A stretch of 64,000 nt of DNA from Hermatobates lingyangjiaoensis (lineage: Eukaryota; Arthropoda; Insecta; Hemiptera; Hermatobatidae): NCBI GenBank assembly GCA_026182355.1, contig JAPFBL010000035.1, forward strand, positions 1,817,501 through 1,881,500, given 5' to 3'. The position numbers and the translations under genes are program-made. How positions within the stretch are numbered: the first letter of the stretch is position 1; every line of letters starts with the position of its first letter. The notes under the pieces are model-generated. The model was not told where the DNA came from and did not search any database. It was given only the letters and a program-made list of their open reading frames with translations. Shown here piece after piece: positions 24,101 through 38,368 of the stretch.

Positions 24101-27100
24101 TTATTAACTGAAAAATCCATAATATTCAGGTTCAAAATAATTAGATAACTATGTTTTATTTGTTTTCTACCTCAAAAATCATTTCTTAAATATCTTGTAA
24201 TTTTCAATTCTGACACTGTGGAAAAAATAAATATAATAGTGCTTTCTTTACAAAACAAGTCTGGACCTATGGACAAACTGGGTGGGCTCCTATGGTCAAA
24301 TTTTTAGAATGTACGCGGTCACAATACAGAAATTTTAAATTATTTTACTCCCAAACAATGAACAGTATGTACTCGTAATCCTTACTGTCGTGAAATGGTT
24401 AATTTAAACCATCTTACCTTGCATGTTGACTTTACTAATACCGGTCTAGACCATTGCTCATCTTCATAAGTAACTATTGAAGATGTTAGAGTCCAAAACC
24501 AGTATAGGCAAGGCGGTTCAAACTAATTATGATTTCATTTACATTTACTTCTAACGACTTTTATTTGATTATATATATATTGCAAGTGCTCATGTTGTAA
24601 TTCTTAAGCTGGAACTACAATAAGTTATATAAAGTTTGAATTCATTCTAAACACTTATATAAAAATATGCTTTATGTAAATATAAAAGTTTATAGTATGA
24701 AGGTAACCAAAAATGATCTTAGTTGAAATCATAATTGTTTTAAGCAGACTTCTTCTCGGTTTGTGCCCTGTCCATATGTATATGTGTTTACAAATAGTAG
24801 AAGGTTTGTAACATTTGAAAACTGTTTTATAATTATTATCTGAAATTATAGTATACAAAACTTTATGCAAAAATTGCGTGTGAACTTACATATATGTATG
24901 AAGAAAAGTAAATATACAATTTCTATGAGAACTGTAAGTGCAAAAAGTCATATTATAAAAAACAGGTAAATATAACTATCAGAATAATATTGATGCATAC
25001 TCAATTTATTGAGTTTAATAGTGATAATTTTATTTGAAAATGTTGTGAAATAGTTGTATTAAGGTACCGGAATAAGTGTGATATCGAGACCAGGTGAGTG
25101 GGTGACCTTTCGTCCCCAGCAGATCTTTCCTTTGCTTCTTTGACATCTTGGGATTTTGTTTTTTAGAATCCATCTGAAATAAATATAGTAATTTTATTTA
25201 TTAATAACATGAATCAAATTAGGATGAATGCAAGGTTATAATAAGAAAAGCAAATTATAAATAGTTAATTAACCAATTATTTGACATTTAAGAAATAAAA
25301 GTTTGACATTTATATGAACAAAATTAAACCATACTTTTCAATTTTGCGACAATAGGCACATTGATAAGCGTGATGTGTGCATTTCTCAGTGGTCTCTCTT
25401 TCACCATGCTCAGTATATTCATGAATGACAATAGGAGCTTCTGTCGAACAGTGCAGCAACCTGCCTGTCGCTATTCAATAACCATTGTCCCACTTTGAAT
25501 GACTGCTTTAAAGTTCAGATTTTTTGAAATGTAGCTCAGGATAGCAGGAAATAACATTGATAACTTCTGAAGAAGTTTACATTTGATTCGTTAAGACCCA
25601 TTTTTTACACCGGTATTGTATATAATGTTATTATTTTCAGTATTATTTTAAATTATTCCTTTTCTTATTATTATTGTATTTATATTTGCATGTTTCACTA
25701 TATATAACTCGTAATTGTACTACTTACTTTTGTTTCACCCGCTGTTTTTCAGTTATAACGGCCAAGAGATTACATAGGTACTCTTGTATATTACTATAGT
25801 GTATTTTATAGTATTAGTTATAGGAAATTTTTGACTTTAATTAGAATAATCAGAGCTGTTGCAACTTTTTACAAGCAATGGGATCTGTTTCTAGAATTGT
25901 TCTACTTACTGAGGTATTAAGAAGGTGAAATACGGGCAAAGGGCGTTGGCCAAGTCAAATTGAGTAGTAATAGGACCACGTATTTCTATGTTAGAGGCAC
26001 GCGGATTAGAGTCTTTCTTGTTCAATACTAGCAAGGTGTTGAGAAGGCCTTCAGAGAGGTACAGACATCAATCTGCATGCAGTGTTTTATAATGCATTCA
26101 ACTGAGCGATTGTTATCAATTACAAATTTAGTAACACACATTTAATTGTGTGTTACCAATACCCACAGCTAGACACTCATCTTTATTACCGCTCTAGAGA
26201 CAGAAAGTTTTTGACATCTCTTTTATTGATGACTGAGCCATATTACACCGAGAGCCATAAATTTATTCAGATACCAGACATTTATTTTAAAGGATTTCTA
26301 AAATATTCGGGGTAATGCTTTTGCGTTAGTACTGACTCTTCGTCACTAGCTTAGATGTTCCTCGTAGTGGATGGAAAATCTTGTGCACACCGTCAGACCT
26401 AAGTCTGTGCGATGCCAGGTACTCGCTAAAGACAACTCAAACAGACTTGAGTAAGGCAAAATTTAGTATTATCAATGTAGAATCAACCATAGCAAAATAA
26501 GAAATGACTCATATAAGAAATAGTGTCATATAAGAAATAAGTCACACTTTCCCCCTTTATATCAACACTAAGGTGAAAGCCTAAAAATGTGGTTACTGAA
26601 ACAATATTTTCATTTTAAATCTCTACCTAAATTTAGTAAAAGTTTTAAAACTTTTATATCACTACAAAATAACGTTAATGAGTGAGGCCAACAAAGGTCA
26701 GTTATTTACCATTTACCAGAGGGAAATATAGGCCAGAGGTACTAGACCGAAACTCATGACTTGGCATGCTTAACCCAAGTCGAAAACAGCAATTTGGCGT
26801 TTGACATTGTGATACAATACAAAGAGTCGTTTTAAGAGTTTAAACCTTTCTTTCTGACCTACAGTTTAAGTCATTAGGATTCATCTCTCGTCGAGCCTGA
26901 CGGCGTCAGAGACCTTTCCTTATCAAACCCAATCGTTTTATATTCACAAATATTTCACCTTTACTAAAGGAATAATTATTTCCTTTTTTTAACTGACAGA
27001 CTTATAAATGGAACATGAAATTAAAAAAAAAAAATCAAAACTAACCTAATTTTTCAAGGTGCTTCTAAAGTATTTAGTGATTAAGTTATGAAATTACTGA

Positions 27101-30100
27101 AAAAGTGACACTGAGGATATAATTCATTACTTTTTACTTTCAGCTATTTTCTGTATGAAGTATAGAGATAAGGAATTATTGATTTCTAGTCAAAATTATG
27201 AAATCGAATTTTCAACAGAATACACTTTTTGAGATTCCTTGAATCCAATAACATAGGTTTCGCAAATTTACCTATGTGTATATGTGTAAACAAGATTCTC
27301 AAAAACCAGGAGTTATAAACACAAAATTTGTCGTTTAAGATTACTATTATACCTGAGAAAAAACCAGGAGTTATAAACACAATCGTTTAAGATTACTATT
27401 ATACCTGAGAAAGAAGAACAGACTGAGCACCACACCAATATTTCACTTTCCTAGAGTATACTTTAACTAAAGAATTAGTAATTTTTTTCTATTTTTATAT
27501 TTTGAGGTTATTAGTTGATATTTAATTTATCTAGGATTGAAATTATCCTCCACGTCCGACATACAGAACAAAAAAAATTTTTTAATAGGAATATTGACAA
27601 AAAGCAGTAAAATATGGATAATGAATATTAAATTGGATGTTTGATATGATTAATTCAACCTCCGTATATTTAATATCATTATTAATTAGGTAGTTCCCGG
27701 ATGAAGTTCATTTGTTCTTCAAGTGACTTACATTGAATACCAATAAGAAATAAGTGTTTTATGAAAATTAGGGATACTATGTTTCTTTATGCCATGTATA
27801 ACTTTTCTTCTTATTTTGAACTTTCATTGTTCAGTTTGAAAGGTCTTTTTGAATTTAAAGTGAGTTATATATATATATATATATATTTATAAATAATATG
27901 GCAATTTTATTTATTGGAAGTTTCCCCCCGTAATTTTATTTATTCTGTTGGGTTTTTTTCGATAATCTTTATAATATATCTTATATTTTTAATAAATATC
28001 TATTTTATATACATAATTATACATATCTATAAATCCACATACACGTTAGCACACATTAATAATAAGTAATTTTAATTTATTTGAAGACGTATTTAAAATA
28101 AAATAAATGAAAGTTGTGTGGCGTCTCAAATGAGATTTTCTATTTTAAGAAATAGATGTATTTAATTTTGTCAAATTTTCCTTAAATAATATTACGTTTT
28201 CCATTTGTGGATGAACAATTATTTCCTTCTTGGTAGGTCTCCCATTCAACACCCATTATTAATATTCTCATTCAAAATCAAAGCAGATATTAATAATTAT
28301 TAAATTCAAACAAATGTAATAAAATTTGGCCATTTGAAGCTAACCCAGTGTGATATACGTCACCCTTCTCGAGTACTCAATCATAGGATCCGTTATCATA
28401 GGATCGCATGGTAGTAGTGCATATTTCCCTTGGTGTTTTCCATTTAAAATGGTTGCTTCAATTATGCTATTCATTAATTTATTTACTGATAACCTAGTCT
28501 TATTGCATAGTCGTGGTGGGTTTATATTTCGTAGAATGATGATGAAGGAACCCATTTTCAAAGATAAGATATGCGGTAGCATTCCTGGTAGTTCCAATGA
28601 ATTCAAAAAATCTATTGGATAATTAACTGATTCATCGTGATTGACAACAGTATCTATGGACTTATATGTTGTTTCTTCACCAGGTATTTTATTTTGAATT
28701 ATGCAGTTTATTGAATTCACATCAATGTTTTTGATGCCAATATAGCACGCTCACTAACCCTGTGATTATTTGTATAATTCTGCTATAAATTCGGAAAAAC
28801 TTTGGCAATCAATTCATCAGTGGGTTTTACAATGTGATAAAAGTTTTCTGGTAGTATAATATAGTGTGTGGATTCGTTCATTTCAATTTCACCATTCCCG
28901 ATATCTAACAATTGTTTTGCAAATCGTTCAGAAGTTTCATCTTGTAATTGAATACGCATATTGGTTTTTAACGATATTTTCTCCGCATACCGTTATAACA
29001 CTGATGATTTGAGACATGTATTCAATCCATCTGGTAGAGTTTGTCGAAAATCACCAGCTAGCAAAATGAGTGCACCACCTACGAGCTGCTTTGGTTCTAA
29101 CATATCATCTTAACTCATCAGATCATTTCAAATTTTTTTTAAATAAACCTCCAAATAACAATTTAATTTCACTTAAAAGCTGTTCAAGACAATGAAAGCA
29201 GTGGTTTTATCTGCCCAGACAAATCCGACCAGTAGGGCAGGTGATTGATTATTCCAAAACAAAATTTAATTTTTTATAATTTGTTCGGGAACACCTAGAA
29301 CCACAAGTCTGATTTAAACAAAATTACACAAACCTTCCCGGGGATATACCTAATAATTTCCCAAATTTTCACGGCGTTCGGATGCAGGGTTTTTGAATCT
29401 GTCGAGTACAGACAGACACATTCATTGTTATATATCAATGATCAAACCACATTATGAAATGGGAAAACAAGACTAAGATCTTTCAACTGTAACAAGCGGT
29501 CTTCGTCAGATTCTGACGAAAATTTCTTTGTTCTGACGAAGACCGCTTGTTACGGTTGAAAGATCTTAGTCTTGTTTTCCCATTTCATATTGTGGTTTGA
29601 TCATTGATTGTTATTTCACGTGGTTATGTGAAACCTTTTTATTGTTGTATATATAGATGGGAAAAGAAGGAAGGTTAAGGTAAAGGAATGTTCTGCTGTA
29701 AGAGATTCTTTACTAAAACTTGAGGTCTTAACCTTCATCAACCATTTCCCTCAAGCTCTGCTGACACGACCGAGGGTACATGCATCTGTAGGGTGGTATC
29801 GATAGGTCAATGGAAAATGTCTCTAAACTAGCCTTGATAAACAACAAAGACAAGTTTGTCTAGGGATGACAGTAGTAATGACCACCTGACCTACATCTAT
29901 TGTAATAAAGGTCTTAATTCTGTTAAGATAGTGTTAACAAGAAAAAGTCCATTTGTAGTATACTGTGACTGTTTGGAAATGAAGTTGCATCTATGGGAGA
30001 AAAAATGGTCAAAATGTATTAGGTCAAAACATTAATATACTGGCATATATGAGAGTCAAATACAATGCCCCTCAAAGAAAATGTGATATTATTTTGCTAA

Positions 30101-33100
30101 CTGATCATAAATAATTAATGATTACTTAATCTAGCCTAGATTAGAATAATCGAGAAATATGTTCTTGCCTAGAATACTTCCGGGTCAAAAGTTAATAGTG
30201 GAACCGCATTGGTTAGAGTAAAAATTTCTACATTTCTGGCAGGAATAACCACGATATTTCTTACAGTGAAAATATATATTTAGCGTACTCTGAAAAAATT
30301 GTCCTAACAGTTGGAAAGTTAACATTCATGTGGGCACCCACTTAATATTATTAATGATATTATGTCCGATTTTTTTAAATAAATGATTTTATGTTTTATA
30401 TAACTAAAAAAATAGATATAGCCACAATAAAACACATATTTTATTCACATGGAATATAAATATGGAATTCATAAAATTGTTTATCTACGAGTTAGTGAAT
30501 ACTTTACCAGCATTTTTGATATTATGACTGCACAATATTCTCATTAGGAGAAAAAAAAATTATTTATTATCAACGAGTTTGCTATCATCTTCAGTTATAG
30601 TAAAGTTCTGTGTAGGAGTCTCCACATTTTGTGTTATTGTTTTTAAATGTTTATGTTTTTTGTTAGAATGGTTTGAACAAATGGTTATTGAATGTTAAAA
30701 AACTATTCATGTTTTATTAAAGTCATAAAAACGTGTTAACTAGTTTTTTATTTTTATGGAAATAGAATGATGATAGAAGAGTCTAGTTGTTGACTGGCAT
30801 ACCTCCACATTGTGACTGAGTACAGTGAACTCAATGTCCTTCTCGGCCAAGTGTTCCCGTACAGTCGACGTCATCTCCGGAGGCACTAGGATGTCTGTCG
30901 TCCTGTTCTTTACCGGAGATTTGAAGAACTCCAAACCCGGTTCGTCTTCCAGAGACTCCACCTAGGTACAACATTAGTCCAGGCATAAATAAATATTTAC
31001 ACACATTTCCCTTCGAATATATTGTAATATTGCTTTTCATGTAATATACATCCAATAGTTTCATCAGACTTTGGCATCGACAGTTTAATTTGATCCTGGA
31101 AGACTGACTAAACACTGAGTTAATTTAATCATGTTACAACATCTAATATGAATTTAAATTATGCAATATTTTTAGTAAGCACATGAAATAAAAATCTATG
31201 TCTAAAAAATTAGTAAGAAATGAAGAAATCGGACTAAAATCTTTCAGCCAAAATAACTGGTCTTCGTCAGAGTCTCACTGAAACAACTAAAAAGAAGTAA
31301 CAAAAAAATGTTAAAAAATCCATATTTTTATATCATATGGAATTGTATATATTTTCAGTAGCATTAAATTACTGAACTCAGGGTTGCAGGGTCGGAGTTA
31401 GAATATTGTAAATTGAGAGAGTTGGCGTCAAAAAACATGGGTCCTCTGACTACTAAATATTAATATAACTATGTTAAAAATATTATAATGCATATATATT
31501 ATTGCATTATATGCTTTAAATATGCGTAATTATGATACATATTGCATATAAACTTATATTTTGATATTATACTTTACCAAATTTTTCTGTTCTGTCCAAA
31601 TTGTTAAAACAAGTCTCTCAGCTCTAAAAGAGAATATTTCCTATTTCTTTTTCTTAAAACTAAGTGCCAGTGGTATGTGACCTTGTTGAGGTTATGACCT
31701 TATCTTACCTAATGCTTTATTTAATAATTATACATTATACAGACATAAAGTAGCCAAGGACTTATATGCTTTTAGAATTTAAATTTTATTTAAACTCGAA
31801 TAAAGTAGAATTATTGAATACGCTTGAGGTTAAAAATGTTCTTAGAAGTAGGAGTCAAAAGTTTATCATCTGACTCTGCAACCCTGACTGATAAAACAGC
31901 TTTTACTCAGATTATTAAGCAAGCACCATCACATGTTAGGCAAACTTTATAAAAGTTCAGAACATTTAAAAAAAATAATTATCCTGTTTAAGAAAGCTCT
32001 GCAGAATTTACATCTTTGTTCAGTTAACTAGTTCTTAGTTGACCTTGGGATACAAAGGTTCTATAGAGACACTAGGTGGGCACCTGAGAGAGTAGAAAAA
32101 AGTAAAACATGTTCACATGAGTTCCGGAGAATATGGAATACGCTTTCACTCCTAACTCGTCAATCTTCTCATTAATCATGGGTTGGCGTATAATAATGAT
32201 GGATGGTTAAACAGGGTTCAAAGTTATTGTATCTGCAGGGTGGCCTGATAATTTCTTTACTACTGGGTTTCATTTCACGTAGTTACATTAAATGAAATAG
32301 GTTCTTTTCTACCTCCTGGTAAAATTGTCACTGTTCACGCAAAACAGTTAAAAAAATTAATAATTCTTTTTCTAGATTTAGATCCATGTATGGGTCCCTG
32401 TGAAAGCTAACCGCGAATTAATACTTACTATTATTATTGTGTTCTCTCTGACACTCACAATCTCTGAAGCTATCTACACCCTATTTTATCCCTCACTCTC
32501 TCTCTGTCATCCTCGACTTCAAATTCTCCCTCTCATTCACACATCCCCTCGTACTCCTTCTCTAGCAGCCATCTCTCCCACTTACTAAGTGGAGAATGAG
32601 TCCTCATTACCAACTGTACTATAATGCCAGCACATATTTGCTGCATATTCAGAAAGTTAGAAACATTCACTCGAAAAAGGACAACAATAAAAATTGGCAT
32701 AATTTTTAACAATATATATATATATATATATATATAAGGTGTGTTCTCTAATCGGGGTTCGGTCAATTTTCCAGGATAAAAAATCAAACTCTCGTTGCCA
32801 ACGTTTCGGTTTTATTTAAAACCTTTTTCATAGGCAGAAGTAAGAATTTTTTAACTAAGAAAATGAAATTTACATTATTTAAAGGAACAACAATGTTAGC
32901 CGGACAAAACCTTCGACTAGACTGTCTAGTCGAGTCTAGTCGAAGGTTTTGTCCGGCTAACATTGTTGTTCCTTTAAATAATGTAAATTTCATTTTCTTA
33001 GTTAAAAAATTCTTACTTCTGCCTATGAAAAAGGTTTTAAATAAAACCGAAACGTTGGCAACGAGAGTTTGATTTTTTATCCTGGAAAATTGACCGAACC

Positions 33101-33306
33101 CCGATTAGAGAACACACCTATTCTATCAAACGGTCGATATATTATTGAATCTGTTATATATATATATATATATAAACTATATTGACACAAAGAACACTCA
33201 GAAATGAAACAGAAACTCACTACTATATTTCGATGTCCTCGTCATCAGGAAGATAGAAACGAGTCGCTCCGCAGGTAGACCATTTCGTGGAATCGTTTCA
33301 TTAATT

Positions 33307-33350
<44 letters not shown>

Positions 33351-33794
33351 CATTAAAGTACACAGCAGCCTCTGCGTTAACGACTTTTAAGCTGGTCTGC
33401 TCAAATTTACGAACAACCTTGCGGTGGGCTGATGTTAAAAGCCATATTAATTGCCCAAGAGACAACTTAATTTGGCACGAGCAGATGTAAAAAGAAAATC
33501 ACAACTTCCAGACGAAAGGCAAAACTTTTTAATACGACACAAAATAAAAATAATAAAAAGTTTTGCCTTTCGTCTGGAAGTTGTGATTTTCTTATCTGCT
33601 TATTAATATGATTATTAACATCTCCTCGTGTCAAATTAAGATGTCTCTTGGGCAATTAATATGGCTTTTAACACCAGCCCACCGCAAGGTTGTTCGTAAA
33701 TTGGAGCAGACCAGCTTAAAAGTCGTTAACGTAGAGGCTGCTGTGTACTTTAATGAAATATGTTTACGTGAAGATTTGCTGCCATCATACACAA

Positions 33795-33826
<32 letters not shown>

Positions 33827-36800
33827 TATATATAACGAGAGAGAAAGAAAGATACTCTCAATTTTGGACTTAAACATCAAGAATTTCACGATTTCAAAAA
33901 TCATTAAATAATCGACACTATTTTTATATTACTAAAGTTAAACAAAAAATCTGGAGTGGCCTGCACTCAACTTTAATATAAGTAAACTTAATATCAATGT
34001 TCTTGGGTATATAATATATAATGTCCCATTTAAGCATAATGTAAACATTTAAATGGGAAATCCTTATTAGTCTTTCATTTCTGAGGTACTACAGATAGTG
34101 ATTAATCGACTTATCAATACATAAGGTTATTTTTGTGTATCCCACAGCTGATGCATATAATCTCATTAGTATAACTACAGCATTAATAACATTTTTGAAA
34201 AGCCAAAGTGAAAATTTCTTGATACGAAATAATTTCCTACAAGAGTACATGGCGTTTGTTCGTACAGGTAGTGGATTTCTTATATCGTTTACTTGACCTC
34301 CTTCTACATTGAATATTTAAGTCAAATTTTCAAATTTAAATCAGAAAAATACTGTTATTTCCTCTGAAAAACATCATACACGTCTAAGAAAAAAATGTCG
34401 TTTTAAGATAATTTATAATTAAGAATATACAATAACTAAATTTAATAATCTTCAAACAAAAGATTTCCATTTTGAATTATGTTTTACATTTTTGGTCTTT
34501 ATAGAATTATTATACTGGGAGTTTTATGGCTTCTTAGTATTTATTAAAATCATTTTCCTTCCCCTTTGTCGAAAATCATATATAACAATTTTCTCTGAGT
34601 GAGTGTTATCTTTTTTCTGCGTCTTGTACTCTGTTATAAGCTTGCTATGAATGTGTATTCACAAAAAATATATATTAGTAATTAACCAGTTTACAGACTC
34701 AACTCAAAGTCGAAGCCAGCTATTCAATATAAATTAAATCATTTATAGTTGGGAGGTTCTAATTTATGAAAATAATAAATATGAACTATTAGACGAGAAT
34801 AGTCTAATTTTATCTCAGTGGTTTTGCTCAAAAAATTTCTAAGTCAATGTAAGCATTGTAAAAAAATATCAAAAATTCGACAAGTACGAGGTATAACAGG
34901 TTATTACTTAGTCTAGGATAAACAAACAGTTTTTATAGCTTTAATGCACTTTCCCGTAATTGAAATTTCATGAATTTTTTTTTATAAATTGCTAATTTTT
35001 GTTCCAGTTTTGATCAAATTTTCATTAGTTTTTAATGAGACGTTTAGCATCAAAAAACATTTTCTGAAAACAGAAATCGTACTGTAACGCCCCTTTGATG
35101 AATGTAATTTTGAAACAAAATATCTCAAATCATTTTCCATATAATGTTCTATTTTTAAGCTAGTTTCATTTTGATCCGTCAAACGGTATGGCCTGTATTG
35201 CTCTCACAAGCTTTGAGATTAAATAATAAGTCAAAATTTTTATATTTTATTGAAAAAAAATATTTCCCGTTGTTTTAAAATTCTGAACATATTTTTCGTT
35301 TGTTTCATTTGCAACCTCAAAGAAAATGCCAAAATTTCAAAACTCTAGGGTTATCAGTTTAGGAGAAAAAATGATTTTTTAAAAAAAGGATTTTAGCAAA
35401 AAAAGTGACTTTCCCGTCATGCATAATTCTTCCCAAACAGTATGGATCTTCTACACTATGAGGCCCATTTTTGTGTAAAATATCAACTTGACCATCAAAG
35501 ATTCTGGACCGTAGCGTGGTAACAAGCAATGTTAACACTCTCACCCACCCACCCACACAGCACAGACATCATCGAAAAAACTTCATAAAACGACTTTTGT
35601 GACCTCAAAACATATAATTCTGTCAAAATGTCGATATCGAATTTTTTCACGATCCCTTTACTTATAGTAAAGTAATAAAACAGGTACTTTGATCTTTTAA
35701 TCTTGAAAATATTGTTATGAATTATGCATGGATAAATATAAGCATTGATTAAAATAAATACCTTTATAGTGACTGACTTTGTAATAATTGGTAGAATGAA
35801 ATAATTAAGTTAGTTGGTTATACTGTAATGAACTAGGAGGATTCAATTCTAAAACTTAGAGAAGAATGATCAAGGATTGAGCATATAACTGTCAAGTGCA
35901 CGGTCTGGATCTCGTATCTGGAAGACACGCGAGTGCCCAATCATCTCCTCTCTTTAGCAGGAGCAATCTGCCAGCCTAAGTGCCAATTAAAACTGCAAAA
36001 CCCCCAAGATAGCTTACATCGTATAAAAAAAAACAAGATAATTATATTTGATTTATTCCAAGAAAATTGGAAAGATTTGTTCCATAAATTTAAATCGCAA
36101 ATTTTCATCGTTTCAGGAGAAATTAACCAGTGCCTACTGGCCTCGTAACGCATAAGTGATTTTAAAGTATATTTCATATCTTAGATTTATAAACTGATTA
36201 TTAATTCATCATTGTCCATTGAAATGTACTAGTCAAATAATTTTTTAAATGACATCTTTATAAAACTTGATTATTTCTATAGATTAGTCACAGATTTTCT
36301 TGTCGACATACCTATATCTGTACGTATGTATGTCGTGAATAGAAATGACTGATACTAACAAGTTGTCCATTACATTTCATAATTACTTTCTAATGATCCA
36401 AATCTAATTATTCGAAAGGTTCATTACAAAATGGTCAAGTGTTTTTCCTTATTTTTACATTTTTATATATAAAGTATACTTAAATAGAAAAAATAAATTT
36501 CCAGATTTTGATTTATTTAGTAAATAAATTTACAGTTTTGAGATTCTGGAAGTTAATCTTTCGTTGATATGTGTAGGTTAATGGGTCAGAGGGTGTATAT
36601 TCAAAAGCTTGTGGACACTGCATGCAACACACTGTTTATTGCAAGAAATACAGGACCAAATTAGACCCTATAGCGTTGATGTTAATTATAGTTTTGGGCA
36701 ATATTTTCTTATCAGAAATCCACTTAATTAACAATGGTATGAATATAGACAATTTTTTCCCTTGCACTGCTGATTTTATATAGTTAACATTTTCAATGTT

Positions 36801-38333
36801 ATTATGAAACTAGTATTAACAGCGAGTGAAATAATTTTCACAAAAGAATAATTGCTTTGGATATAAGAGTAAAAATGTTGACTTGTGACTGAATCCGAAA
36901 GTTTGTTAAAAAAGACTCTTGTCAGCGGTTATAATGAAATTAAAAACTAAATTATCTCCTGAAAAGAAGGTAAACTGGAAATTTGTGGCCAAAATTGCTT
37001 TTAAAAGAAAAAGGAAATTATAGTGCATCTTGTAAAAACCAGAAAAAAGTTTATGTAATAAAATATTTCAATTATTGCAATAAAAGGCCATAAAATATGC
37101 AATTTTCAATTAAAATGCAATGCAATAACATTAAAGTATTAATCTTTATCTTTGTTTTATCTTTTATCTAAAATTAAAAGGTTATATAAATGGTTCATTA
37201 ATTTGAGAAAACTGGAAGATTCAATATGAACTGGAAGTTCATCACCAGAAAACTCAGCTACTTCCTCTCTTATTTGTTAGATTTTTTTTACATTAAGTTT
37301 GCACAATTTTTCTTTAGAATCTGAAAAAAGATATTCATTAAATTATTTTTAACAACTGTTGATGTTCTTTTATAGGGTTTAATTTGATTTTTATCAAGTA
37401 CAAAATATTTGGTACTATTAACGCTTATATGATGGGAACATTGTATTAATTTCTGCTAATTAAGGTAATTCCATGAGTTCTATGGACAGGAATATTAAAC
37501 CATTATTAATATAGCATGCCTTATTCCAGAGGACAGACTGCAACTCAGAATTTATTATACTAACTTTGCCATATCAAGAATGGTCATGAATAATAATCCA
37601 CAAAAGAAAACACCCCTCCAGAAAACCAACGTCGTATATGAGTTCAAATGCAACCTAGGGAACTGCGAGTCCTTACACTCAAAATACGTTGGTTCGACAA
37701 CAACTACGCTCTCTAGAAGACTCACAATGCATCTTGCATCCGGAGGACCTAAGGAACATGTCGCAGCAGTACATGGATTAAGATTAACGAGGGAAATGCT
37801 AAACGACAACACCGTAATTTTAAAACAGGAACATGACCATATAAGACTGCAAATTTTGGAAGCCATTTTTATTCTAGAGAAAGAACCCACTATCAACAGC
37901 CAGGCCAGTGGATTCACAAGAATTCTGAAACTGTACGAAGGCAGTCAGAAGACGAACCAATCAATGAGAGGTAAAGAAAAGACCCTGGGGAAACCTCACC
38001 TTGTCACTACCTGTTGATAACTTCTGTTGTCATGTTTACGCGCAGTTGACTTTGCGAATAGTTTGAGTTTTTTTCAGTTTAAATTTATATTTGTTTTTTA
38101 AGTAAATTGTCAAACTACGATAACTTTCTTGATAATGGTCGACGAAGACCGAAACATGTCGATGATATACAAGAATAAAAACTTTGGAGAACTGATTTAT
38201 CTTGTCCCAAACTTATGGAAACCAGAGGTAAGGAAATTTGAAAAATTAATTCGAAAATGCGTCAAAATTGAAATGGGCATAGGTTTTAATAGAACATGTA
38301 TCAATGAAGGCCTGCTCCCAAAATATACGAATA

Positions 38334-38368
<35 letters not shown>

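Noticed and set aside
33305..33861. IYIYIY-containing open frames (also at 38.3, 39.7, 32.6 and 62.7 kb)
   Set aside because: The Ile-Tyr runs are translations of (TA)n microsatellites. Only the PLE-like parts before them have meaning.
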